Shown: one piece after another, positions 48,726-56,056 of the stretch
How the letters are laid out: every line of letters starts with the position of its first letter
How positions within the stretch are numbered: the stretch's first letter is position 1
Source: Candidatus Peribacteria bacterium
GTDB taxonomy: Bacteria > Patescibacteriota > Gracilibacteria > Peribacterales > Peribacteraceae
Direction of reading: 5' to 3'
DNA: 56,056 nt
Assembly (NCBI GenBank): GCA_016866875.1
Contig: VGKY01000001.1
Location: 1-56,056, forward strand
Program-made: the position numbers and the translations under genes
The notes under the pieces: model-generated
The model's input: only the letters and a program-made list of their open reading frames with translations
What the model was told of the DNA's origin: nothing
Database searches by the model: none

Positions 48726-51005
48726 TCACGGAAGGAGTACGTATCCCGGCTTCTGGGGGGCTATGCGTTTCCAGGGAAGATCCGCACATCCGCGCGAGAG
48801 CAGTGCATGGTACTTCTGGATCCGGAGCCCGTTCCAGGACGCGTAGTACGTTCCTTGCGGAACTCCCGGAGCACGCAGTAAAAAGAGTATAGCTGTACCA
48901 CTCTCGTCGGAGCCGTCGACAGGTTCGTCATCTGCGGAAGATGCGTATGCTCCACCGAGATCCACAATTCTGATTTGCTCACAGTCCTCAAGGAGCATTT
49001 CCCGCAGTGTTGCGTATGTTCCTTCGTGCAGGATGCTTCGGGGAATGATCATGCCTGCTGTGCCAACCTCATTGGCACGTAGCATCGCATGGATATGCGC
49101 AATGGAGCGCAATACTGGTGATGCGCTCGCATCACGATCGGTGCCAGCGATTCGCGATTTTCGAAGATAGGTAGCTAAAAGTTTCTGCGATCGTTCATCG
49201 TCGTGAAAGGCCTGACTTCCTTTCCCAAGCGCTGTCCCTATCACCGGTATGGTGCCGGGGGTCGAGCAGAGTGTGAGCTCCGCAATGCCACTTCCTGACA
49301 CTCGCAGTTCATCTTCAGGTGCAAGCGGCATATGCAAATCCGCAAAGGCATTTGCCATCCGTATGGTGGCAATCCCGAGCAGATCGGGCGAGCAATCCCG
49401 CACGACCATCTTTTGCAGTAAATGTTTGCGCAGTGTTTCGGGTTGTGCGCCCTTTTGCAAACTTGCATGTGTACTGCGCCGAAGAAATTCGTAGGCAATC
49501 TCTCCTCTGGCACATGCGGGGTCCATCAGGAGAACCTTCGTATTGCCCAGCCCTTGTTCGATGCCGGCTTCGTGTTCCAGGAGCCATTGCAATGTTTGCG
49601 TGAGAAATGCTGAGAGAGGAAGTGGTATCGTCGCACGTTGAGGAGTGATCTGTTGCATGACCGCAAGGAGAACATCATCGGATGCGGTCTGCGCACGGCA
49701 GAGTTGCTTAAGGGTCGACGGATCTTCGCCCGTGATACAGGAGAGTATGTCCTGCACAGCACGTTCAAGCACATGGGGAAGTTTGTCTGAGGCAAGGATT
49801 CTTACGATCCATTGTAGTGATTCTGGCAATGGAGAGATGCAGCGCGAGAGTTGCTGTCTGCGCGTAAGGGCAGTGCCCACAAGCGGGAATTTCGTGCGCA
49901 GGACTCCGGCAAGCATTGCACATGCGCAGGTGATCGCATGCGCCTCTAGAGGAGCTCTCGACACCCCTTGCAACACCGCAAGATCACCATGCTTTTCCAG
50001 TGCAGTTGCCAGTGCATGGATCCCGCTTTGGAGCGTCGCTGTCATGCTCTGCATATCATCTTTGGAGTGCGGCTTGTCGGCCTTTCCTGCAAGCTCAGCG
50101 CACGCAAGCGCTGCGTCCAGCACAACGGCTACGGCTGTCGCTGTGCGCGCAGGGTAGAGCGGGCGTGAAACGGATGTCGTTACCGCATCACGCACCAGGT
50201 TGGGAACGGTCACTGCCCCTTCGGGCATGGCGTAGCGCAGAGCGATATTGCGCAGCTCTCCTATGCTCAGAAGGCGATTTTCTGAGCAGCGTTCCAGCAG
50301 CGCTTGCCACTGATAGCAAGTAGAATGTGTGCGGTCTGGCGTTGCCGAGAGTGCAAGCCACCCCCCGAGTACTTTGCTACAGAGCTGCTCGGAGGAACGC
50401 ACGGGAAAATGTGCCAGGTTCACAGAGGCAGTGTTAATGGAGGGCAGCGGAGCGCCGCTGTCTCGAGAGAGCAAGGTGTGGCATCCCATCGGAAGCACCC
50501 AATCTTGGGTGCGTAGGAGTTTCACGGGTAGCAGCACCTTGCGAATCTGCGGCGTTTCGACACTGCGGCGATGCACGATGCGCCGAAGGACATTGCTCTC
50601 ACTCATGTCATCCTCCGGCGTGGGAACGTAGGTTTTCCAGGGGAGCAAATGCACGCGGTCATCGCCGAGCGCTGCGAGAGAATCCTCCAGAGATCGGCCT
50701 TCGGCAGGTGCGAGGAACTCATCTGCGTCGAGCGGAAGGATCCAATCGGCAATGTCTTCCCGTAGCACGCTGCGCACGCGCTGCGTGAGAACGTCACTTT
50801 GCGGATAGCCGGGGTCGGCGTTCTCATGGATCTCGATCGGCATCCCCTCGGCGCGAAGCTTCTCGAGGATCTCTAGCGTGTTATCGATGCAACGGTGCAG
50901 CACGAAGACCATGCGCGTCGCCAAGGGCGTGTGGTGGCGCACGAATGTCTCGATGATGTCCGCTTCGTTGCGGACAAGAGAGATGGTGACGAGGCGAATG
51001 CTCAT
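48726..51005 (-). CDS. Family 2-like glycosyltransferase fused to a degenerate Eco57I/type IIG-like N6-adenine methylase domain
   Basis: A 759-residue protein. Residues 1 to about 250 are a glycosyltransferase (VTISLVRNEADIIETFVRHH; DWILPLDADEFLAP with the DxD near 93). Residues about 320-759 follow the order of type IIG/Eco57I methylases: VLLMDPACARGEIAYEFLRR (for DPACGSG), CSPDLLGIATIRMANAFADL, then VIGTALGKGSQAFHDDE where the catalytic motif VIGNPPYGKGS should be, and AGMIIPRSILHEGTYATLRE / LREMLLEDCEQIRIVDLGG. The NPPY motif is lost, so DNA methylation is not expected. I know of no described fusion of these two families. Confidence 0.65.
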   Translation of the reverse strand: MSIRLVTISLVRNEADIIETFVRHHTPLATRMVFVLHRCIDNTLEILEKLRAEGMPIEIHENADPGYPQSDVLTQRVRSVLREDIADWILPLDADEFLAPAEGRSLEDSLAALGDDRVHLLPWKTYVPTPEDDMSESNVLRRIVHRRSVETPQIRKVLLPVKLLRTQDWVLPMGCHTLLSRDSGAPLPSINTASVNLAHFPVRSSEQLCSKVLGGWLALSATPDRTHSTCYQWQALLERCSENRLLSIGELRNIALRYAMPEGAVTVPNLVRDAVTTSVSRPLYPARTATAVAVVLDAALACAELAGKADKPHSKDDMQSMTATLQSGIHALATALEKHGDLAVLQGVSRAPLEAHAITCACAMLAGVLRTKFPLVGTALTRRQQLSRCISPLPESLQWIVRILASDKLPHVLERAVQDILSCITGEDPSTLKQLCRAQTASDDVLLAVMQQITPQRATIPLPLSAFLTQTLQWLLEHEAGIEQGLGNTKVLLMDPACARGEIAYEFLRRSTHASLQKGAQPETLRKHLLQKMVVRDCSPDLLGIATIRMANAFADLHMPLAPEDELRVSGSGIAELTLCSTPGTIPVIGTALGKGSQAFHDDERSQKLLATYLRKSRIAGTDRDASASPVLRSIAHIHAMLRANEVGTAGMIIPRSILHEGTYATLREMLLEDCEQIRIVDLGGAYASSADDEPVDGSDESGTAILFLLRAPGVPQGTYYASWNGLRIQKYHALLSRGCADLPWKRIAPQKPGYVLLP

Positions 51006-51127
51006 AGGGAGGAGGGATACCGTACCCCTATCACTCTCCCGAAGCCACGACACTCGTACCCCGCTCTGAATAATGTCAAGAAAAGTTATCTTGAAGGAGC
51101 AATGGCAAGGGTACATTGTTTTTGCGC

Positions 51128-51466
51128 ATGCACGATTCTCTTCGTCAGCGTATCGAGAATCATCAGCAAGGCGACACGCTCGTCATTCACCCCGGCGAGG
51201 TTACGCTTGGAGCGAACGGTCGTATGGTGGTGCAACAGCTGCGACGTCCGGAAATGCATATCAACGATACAGTGACTCCTACGCCCCTATTGGAACATAT
51301 GTGTCGTGCCGGAGTCGAAAATGTAAGAGACGGGAAAGCGGAGGCATGCCCATTCCTCTCAGTAGCTTTGTGCCATAGTCGAATCCAAGGATTAACCATA
51401 CAGATTAGAGGCGCCTGTAGAGAGTGCGCGGGGCGCTTTGCGAGCAATCTCGAAAAGACCAACTGA
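51128..51466 (+). CDS. Small hypothetical protein
   Basis: A 112-residue soluble protein starting MHDSLRQRIENHQQGDTLVI, with four Cys in the second half (HMCRAGV, ACPFLSV, ALCHSR, RECAGRF has another). It is divergent from the glycosyltransferase fusion and upstream of the metK riboswitch. TACATT lies 10 bp before the ATG; a TTG at 51116 is an alternative. No family recognised. Confidence 0.45.
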   Translation: MHDSLRQRIENHQQGDTLVIHPGEVTLGANGRMVVQQLRRPEMHINDTVTPTPLLEHMCRAGVENVRDGKAEACPFLSVALCHSRIQGLTIQIRGACRECAGRFASNLEKTN

Positions 51467-51534
51467 AAGCGGAGAATCCGCAGACACTTCTTGCATATCG
51501 GGAAGGAGGTGATACTGTGTCGCTACATTACCGT

Positions 51535-51640
51535 TTGCTATCCAGAGTGGCGGAAAGGGAACTGGCCCGTTTGATCCGCCCCCCAACCCCCGACGATTCG
51601 GGAAGGTGGGAACTCCAGCCCCTACGGGGGAAGATAGGTC
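51535..51640 (+). ncRNA. SAM-I (S-box) riboswitch upstream of metK
   Basis: It matches the S-box core: CTATCCAGAGTGGCGGAAAG, GGAACTGGCCCGTTTGATCC, then CCCCCCAACCCCCGACGATT and GGTGGGAACTCCAGCCCC, closing with GGAAGATAGG. P1 pairs CTATC (51538-51542) with GATAG (51633-51637). It lies directly before a terminator and metK, so SAM would reduce metK expression, as known for this class. Confidence 0.85.
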
Positions 51641-51647
51641 GCAGTTG

Positions 51648-51673
51648 CGCTTCCCTCTAAGGAAGCGTTTTTG
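51648..51673 (+). terminator. Riboswitch-controlled terminator
   Basis: CGCTTCC CTCTAA GGAAGCG followed by TTTTT, 57 bp before the metK ATG. It is the expression platform of the SAM riboswitch. Confidence 0.88.
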
Positions 51674-51676
51674 TTC

Positions 51677-51728
51677 TCATCCCAACTCCTACGCCCTACT
51701 CCTACTCCTACTCCTACTCCCCCGTTCC
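51677..51728. repeat. TCCTAC tandem words before metK
   Basis: At least four copies of tcctac (ctactcctactcctactcct) fill the leader between terminator and metK; no Shine-Dalgarno sequence is seen. Confidence 0.8.
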
Positions 51729-51729
51729 C

Positions 51730-52887
51730 ATGTCCTCCTTCTTCACTTCCGAATCCGTCACTGAAGGTCACCCCGATAAGCTCTGTGATCAGATCTCCGA
51801 TGCTGTACTCGACTATGCACTCAGCAAAGATCCACGGTCCCATGTTGCCTGCGAGTGTCTTGCCACTACCGGTCTCGTCGTCGTTGCCGGTGAGATCACA
51901 ACGAGTACCTACATCCCCATGGCGCAAGTTGCGCGCAATGTCATCCGCGAGATCGGCTACGACGATGGCATCTTCGGTTTCGATCACAAGGCCTGCGCGG
52001 TGATGGTGTGCGTCGGTGAGCAGAGCGCGGACATCGCTCTGGGTGTCGATGAATCAACGAACAAAGACAAGGAGCAGGGCGCGGGAGATCAGGGATTGAT
52101 GTTTGGTTTTGCGTGCGACGAGACACCCGAGCTCATGCCTCTTCCCATCAGTCTGGCACACGGGCTGACGAAAAAACTCGCGGAAGTGCGGAAGAAAAAC
52201 GGGCTCAAGTATCTGAGGCCCGATGGCAAGAGTCAGGTAACGGTGCAGTACAGCGACGATGGAAAGCCCGAGAGAGTGGAGTGTGTGGTGGTCTCCACGC
52301 AGCATGCGGAAGATGTCTCTCATGAGCAGATCTGCCGCGATATCCGGTCTCACGTTATTGATCCTATCTGCGGCTCGTACATCGATGCCAAGACGAAGTT
52401 TCACATCAACCCGACGGGTCGTTTCGTGATCGGAGGCCCTCCGGGGGACTGCGGATTGACAGGCAGAAAGATCATCGTCGATACGTACGGAGGGTACGGC
52501 CGTCATGGTGGTGGAGCCTTCTCCGGCAAAGACCCGAGCAAGGTTGACCGCTCTGCCGCGTATGCCGCGCGTTGGGTCGCCAAGCACATTGTAAAAGCGG
52601 GACTTGCCCGCAAGTGTGAAGTGCAGATAGCCTACGCTATCGGTGTTGCGGCGCCTGTCTCCGTGCGCGTCGATACCTTCGGTACCGCAACCACGTCCGA
52701 CCGAGCCATCGAGCAGGCGATTTCCAAGGTCTTCGATCTCCGTCCCGCGGTGATCATTCGCGATCTCGATCTTCTCAGGCCCCAGTACCGCGCGCTCGCT
52801 GCGTATGGACACTTCGGAAGGGAGGATCTCGATGTAGCGTGGGAGAAGACGCCGAGAGTGGAGGCGTTGCTTCGTGCATTTTCCTAA
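51730..52887 (+). CDS. metK: S-adenosylmethionine synthetase
   Basis: A 385-residue enzyme making SAM from methionine and ATP. It starts [20 protein letters not shown], with [51 protein letters not shown] and [20 protein letters not shown]. Length and motifs are standard. It is controlled by the riboswitch upstream. Confidence 0.97.
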   Translation: MSSFFTSESVTEGHPDKLCDQISDAVLDYALSKDPRSHVACECLATTGLVVVAGEITTSTYIPMAQVARNVIREIGYDDGIFGFDHKACAVMVCVGEQSADIALGVDESTNKDKEQGAGDQGLMFGFACDETPELMPLPISLAHGLTKKLAEVRKKNGLKYLRPDGKSQVTVQYSDDGKPERVECVVVSTQHAEDVSHEQICRDIRSHVIDPICGSYIDAKTKFHINPTGRFVIGGPPGDCGLTGRKIIVDTYGGYGRHGGGAFSGKDPSKVDRSAAYAARWVAKHIVKAGLARKCEVQIAYAIGVAAPVSVRVDTFGTATTSDRAIEQAISKVFDLRPAVIIRDLDLLRPQYRALAAYGHFGREDLDVAWEKTPRVEALLRAFS

Positions 52888-52894
52888 CCTTGCT

Positions 52895-53353
52895 ATGCCT
52901 TCCAATAATGTGCAGTCAGTTCTGATGGATCTCCAAAGGAACTATCCTCCCGACACTGAGAATGGTGATTTGGCGAGGCCTGCAAAGAATCTCCTTTTAG
53001 CGCAGTGCACCCTCGTACAAGAGGTTGTTGCCAACGTATTGCAGCTTTCCTCGCCCTCCATCCGTCCCATACTTAAGGCTTGTGTCAGAGTTCGTACTCA
53101 CTTCGACAATATTTCCGGTGCGCTGTGGCCGCACATCCTTGCCGATTTTTCAGAAGAGTGCGATAAAGAGGGGGCTACCGGGAAAGTAGCTATGGCCCTT
53201 GCTCTGCTCAGTAAAGATGCCCAGTTCGCCCCTCTCAACGTGGGCCAGGAAGTGAGTGTCATATTGCGTGGGCGCAAGCGCAATCGTGATCAGAAGAAAT
53301 ACGACAAGCTTTGCCAGGCTGCCAAACCGGCAACACCCCAGCAGCTTCCCTGA
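52895..53353 (+). CDS. Hypothetical helical protein
   Basis: A 152-residue protein starting MPSNNVQSVLMDLQRNYPPD, mostly helical, with a basic C-terminal region (LRGRKRNRDQKKYDKLCQAA). A GTG at 52874 overlapping the metK end is an alternative start. Its proximity suggests cotranscription with metK. No family recognised. Confidence 0.5.
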   Translation: MPSNNVQSVLMDLQRNYPPDTENGDLARPAKNLLLAQCTLVQEVVANVLQLSSPSIRPILKACVRVRTHFDNISGALWPHILADFSEECDKEGATGKVAMALALLSKDAQFAPLNVGQEVSVILRGRKRNRDQKKYDKLCQAAKPATPQQLP

Positions 53354-53480
53354 TGGACGCATAGGGTCATTGCTGTTCAGCATGTCATTTTTTTGCTGAT
53401 ATAAGCCACACACTACATATGTGAAGGCTTCGTTCCGTGCATGAACTTGCAATTCCAAAATGAGGGTATCTAATGGATGC

Positions 53481-53927
53481 ATGTCTCTCCATGCTCCACC
53501 ATCGGCAGGTACCACCCGGTTGACGCTCAAAGCAGGAGAGCCGAGTCTGGATAGTAGATACGTCTGGACGCGGCAAGATTGCCAATTGTGCAAGAGGATT
53601 CTCCAGGATGCCGAGAAGGCGGGCACGCAGCTCACGAAGGATTATGCGCGTGCGGTTTCCCGTGCTCAGGATCCTCAAAACGCGGTGGATCTTGCGGCGG
53701 TAGTCATCAATGAGCTTGGGCGGGCAGAGCTCCTCGGTGACCCAGTCTACTGTGCGATCGCCACTATGGCGGCTAGTCAGCTCGAGCGATCCGCTAATCC
53801 CGCACTGGCCGTTGCAGGACGCATCCTTGAGCACCGCGTCGCTGTTGCCAAGACGCAGAGCGCGGTACCTTCCGATGTACCTGTCATTCCCTCTGTCCAG
53901 GATGAAAACTGGGATCGCATCGAATGA
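53481..53927 (+). CDS. Hypothetical protein
   Basis: A 148-residue protein (or 155 from the ATG at 53460) starting MSLHAPPSAGTTRLTLKAGE. It has a CQLCKR pair and a long helical, Ala-rich middle (NPALAVAGRILEHRVAVAKT). No family recognised; coding status rests only on length and the balanced composition. Confidence 0.4.
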   Translation: MSLHAPPSAGTTRLTLKAGEPSLDSRYVWTRQDCQLCKRILQDAEKAGTQLTKDYARAVSRAQDPQNAVDLAAVVINELGRAELLGDPVYCAIATMAASQLERSANPALAVAGRILEHRVAVAKTQSAVPSDVPVIPSVQDENWDRIE

Positions 53928-54232
53928 AGGTTTTGCGTCCAGAGTGATCGTCGTTTCCTCTGCCGCAAGTCTTCAACCTAGCGCAATTGCTATGAACGCC
54001 AGCAGCTCGCGCACAGCTCTTTGCTCCTCCTAGAACCTCATCGCCCTTTTGCCTGCGGCCGGCAATGATCAGCGCAAGGCGGTAGAAGAAGTATTCGTGA
54101 CTGAAGCGAAATGCATGCACGCTCTCCCATTGGATCCTCGGGAAAAACCGTTGCAGCTCGTGCTTTCAGATCTCTCATCGAGGCCACATGTCTCGCGTTT
54201 ATAGAGCGCACGGAGCCAAGGAGTTTCGCGTA
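53928..54232. other. Gap without a recognisable gene
   Basis: About 305 bp. Short frames exist on both strands but none has a plausible start or motif. It may be decayed sequence next to the HTH gene. Confidence 0.4.
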
Positions 54233-54718
54233 TTAAGATGGCATCACGTTCATCGGCGGAGGATCAAGCTGCACATCCGCAAAACGCTTAGTGATACGTT
54301 CAGTCAGTTTCGTGATTGCTTCAGGAGTCATGGCATCATGGTGAAGATTGATCTTCCGTACAGGGCGGCTTGCAAGCGTCATGCCGAGCGTGAAGCCGTC
54401 GGCGCACTGGGCAGTGCCATTGGAATTCCCGTTCGTTTTGCAAACGAGCTCGATCGTTACAGGATCAAGAACATCCGCGCGGGGATTTCCCGTGTTTCTG
54501 AGGTACTGAAGCAGCATGTTCCTGTCGATCCGGCGGAATCTCCCCGTTCCTGGCGTGTTCCATTTCCCAGGAATGGTTCCTTCATCCAGAAGTTTGGAGG
54601 CTTGATTGGTCGAGATCTGAAGAACGCAGCCCACTTCCGTTGTTGAAAGCACGTCCATGCGTCCGAGTGTGTGCAATTCTCTGAAGGTCAGTTCATCGGA
54701 AGAGTGCACATGTTCCAT
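54233..54718 (-). CDS. Excisionase/MerR-type helix-turn-helix protein
   Basis: A 161-residue protein. Residues about 20-75 form a helix-turn-helix of the excisionase family: LSTTEVGCVLQISTNQASKL, then LLDEGTIPGKWNTPGTGRFR and RIDRNMLLQYL. The C-terminal half is unrecognised. The promoter is near-consensus: TTGACA, 17 bp, TAACCT, then only 6 bp to the ATG, so the mRNA is probably leaderless. It could be a small transcription regulator; targets are unknown. Confidence 0.75.
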   Translation of the reverse strand: MEHVHSSDELTFRELHTLGRMDVLSTTEVGCVLQISTNQASKLLDEGTIPGKWNTPGTGRFRRIDRNMLLQYLRNTGNPRADVLDPVTIELVCKTNGNSNGTAQCADGFTLGMTLASRPVRKINLHHDAMTPEAITKLTERITKRFADVQLDPPPMNVMPS

Positions 54719-54724
54719 AGAGGG

Positions 54725-54753
54725 AGGTTATGGCGTTACGTGCAATATGTCAA
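54725..54753 (-). promoter_or_regulatory. Near-consensus promoter of the HTH gene, leaderless layout
   Basis: TTGACA (complement of 54748-54753), 17 bp, TAACCT (complement of 54725-54730), 6 bp, ATG. Confidence 0.7.
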
Positions 54754-54782
54754 TAATTCTTGTCTTCGCCCTTCGTCAGGGC

Positions 54783-56056
54783 TCAGGGTGACAGGCCACT
54801 TTGCAAGCGCTCGATCTTCGTTGATGGGTAGTAATACATCAGGATCTGTTCCGCGGTCTTTCCTTCCTTTGCCTGCCCCTTTGCTCCGCAACCACTCATG
54901 CCGACTCCATGCCCTGCCATCGGCAAGCCTTTGCACCATGGATCGGATTTGCTTTGGAAGATTGCCGCGTGCGGAAAATTCTTCCAGCCGATTTCTTCGG
55001 GACTGCGGGTGCGCCCGTCGTCCGAAGAGAAGTATGGGGGCTTGATCAAGATATGTTGGAACTCCAGAACCTTTCCCGCAGTGTCGCGCACAGCTTTCGT
55101 CCAGAGAGTATTTTTCAGTTCAAAGGCGATTCCCTTATAGAGCTGAAACCGTGCCGGTGAGTCATCACCATCGTAGGGCATGCCGGGGAATTTCCGGTTC
55201 TTCTCGCTCATGTAGTACGCGGCGTAGGTGCGCGCAGCGATGGCGAACGCCCGCTGCTTCTCGTAAGGCTCCGTGTCGGGTTCTTCTGCGAGTCCTGCGA
55301 GATAGTCTTCGAGGTGCAGCGTGTTGATGATCGCCGGCTTGCCTTCCAACTCTATGCATTTCAAGGCTCCTCGGTACTGGGTCTTGAGTTTTCGGAGGTC
55401 AATATCCGTACAGCGCGATGCATCGCCTTCGCGCAGCGAGAGACGGATGCGGATGTGCTGTGCTTCGGACGCATGCGTCGGCTGTTGCATCGACGATTGC
55501 CCTTGGGGTTCTGCTGTGTGCGCCCTCCGCCCTTTCACAAGCAGCGTGTAGCGCACGTCGCCAATGGTGAGCGTGTGGGTGCCAGGATCGGTCGGCAACG
55601 TGATCTGTAGGCGGATGGATTGCGTTGAGCGCTGAGCAAGGTCCTCGGGGAGGAGGAGGTCTTCGCGCACGGGGATTGATCCCCCCCCCATTTCCTGTAT
55701 GAGACCAATGCGCGGCGTTGAGCGCGTCACTGTGGCGATGCGTGATCGGCGACTCACTGCGCGGTTGCCGCTTGCGTAGCTCACGAGAAATACTGCAGTG
55801 CCACCCGGCTGCCCTGTGATCGTCGTCGCGCCGACCGCCTGCACACCACTGGAGGAGCTACTGGGGCTCGTTTTCTTGCTCTTCTGACGAGCTGTGAAGA
55901 GTCCCGTACTCTCGCCTTTTTTGGGATTTGGGAAGGTCACTGAGGCGTCGACATCTCCGCGGGAAACGTTGCTGCGGATCTGATCCATGGCTTCCGCAAT
56001 GTAGTACCCTGGGCAATCTGTTGAGAGCAGGTCGCGATGCCCGACGACGGGCGGCA
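54783..56056 (-). CDS. Amidase_2/PGRP-type plus SpoIID-domain cell-wall protein, 5' end beyond the right edge
   Basis: The frame is open to the right edge (at least 423 residues). The first visible residues, PPVVGHRDLLSTDCPGYYIA, are the zinc-binding end of an Amidase_2/PGRP domain (H and C ligands). After a Ser-rich linker and a beta-rich region comes a SpoIID/LytB domain: LHLEDYLAGLAEEPDTEPYE, KQRAFAIAARTYAAYYMSEK, and near the end AGHGVGMSGCGAKGQAKEG. SpoIID proteins act on peptidoglycan glycan strands, amidases on the stem peptide, so this would be a two-activity wall hydrolase. The stop codon comes from a ctgagccctgacgaag-type repeat word. Confidence 0.85.
   Translation of the reverse strand, partial: PPVVGHRDLLSTDCPGYYIAEAMDQIRSNVSRGDVDASVTFPNPKKGESTGLFTARQKSKKTSPSSSSSGVQAVGATTITGQPGGTAVFLVSYASGNRAVSRRSRIATVTRSTPRIGLIQEMGGGSIPVREDLLLPEDLAQRSTQSIRLQITLPTDPGTHTLTIGDVRYTLLVKGRRAHTAEPQGQSSMQQPTHASEAQHIRIRLSLREGDASRCTDIDLRKLKTQYRGALKCIELEGKPAIINTLHLEDYLAGLAEEPDTEPYEKQRAFAIAARTYAAYYMSEKNRKFPGMPYDGDDSPARFQLYKGIAFELKNTLWTKAVRDTAGKVLEFQHILIKPPYFSSDDGRTRSPEEIGWKNFPHAAIFQSKSDPWCKGLPMAGHGVGMSGCGAKGQAKEGKTAEQILMYYYPSTKIERLQSGLSP

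Noticed and set aside
1-56056. Recoded TGA (code 25)
   Set aside because: pyrB, pyrC, comM and other full-length genes end at TGA, and no conserved domain needs TGA read through.

Overview
The window looks like chromosome of a Patescibacteria/CPR-type bacterium, possibly of the Peregrinibacteria/Peribacteria group. This is inferred from the gene families: short pilin, SLH-domain and Ser/Pro-rich surface proteins, sparse biosynthesis and RNase J. G+C is clearly above 50% by eye, apart from one AT-rich patch at 15173-15950. TGA works as a normal stop (pyrB, pyrC, comM and many others), so this is not a code-25 (TGA = Gly) lineage. Many genes have a -10-like box (TANNNT) only 6-8 nt before the start codon and no Shine-Dalgarno sequence, so leaderless mRNAs look common.

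Layout. 1-3636: a small helical protein and a very large repeat/coiled-coil protein that runs off the left edge. 3804-9994: mfd, dnaN, a probable oriC/dnaN promoter region with DnaA boxes, and a GlmU-like nucleotidyltransferase. 10033-14161: ComEC-like metallo-beta-lactamase, an anchored surface protein and a Wzx-type flippase. 14259-18276: pyrB, a foreign AT-rich patch that truncates a permease, a degenerate tRNA-like sequence, an attenuator-like leader, pyrC and a membrane protein. 18352-25673: RNase J, a PP2C-like/propeller membrane protein, a cytidylyltransferase, a surface protein, prepilin peptidase, smpB and recR. 25819-29607: purH, a pilin, an expanded RNase P RNA and tRNA-Thr. 29738-37903: sugar-phosphate transferase, exonuclease-helicase fusion, nusA, lspA, murA and tRNA-Arg. 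38310-47009: lipase-maturation-factor homologue, SLH protein, pyrF, a broken REP-associated transposase, comM, yraN, pgl and zwf. 47050-56056: two fused glycosyltransferase proteins, a SAM riboswitch with metK, hypothetical genes, an HTH protein and an amidase/SpoIID protein cut by the right edge.

Common themes are cell-envelope building (murA, lspA, flippase, glycosyltransferases, SLH and sortase-like surface proteins, SpoIID/amidase), DNA uptake and pili (ComEC-like, ComM, prepilin peptidase, pilin), pyrimidine and purine synthesis (pyrB, pyrC, pyrF, purH), the oxidative pentose phosphate entry (zwf, pgl), and RNA/DNA housekeeping.

The most striking layer is repetitive. (a) An 81-83 bp hairpin element occurs three times inside the RNase P RNA gene and once between genes. 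(b) A REP-like palindrome containing GTAGCGGA/TCCGCTAC arms occurs four times, once in frame inside pyrC and once inside, and frameshifting, an IS200-like RAYT transposase. (c) Short tandem words are inserted in frame in pyrC, lspA and purH. Separately, comM and the comEC-like gene carry the same 14-bp palindrome (TGTACGNNCGTACA) exactly 24 bp upstream of the putative -10 box, which suggests a shared competence regulator.
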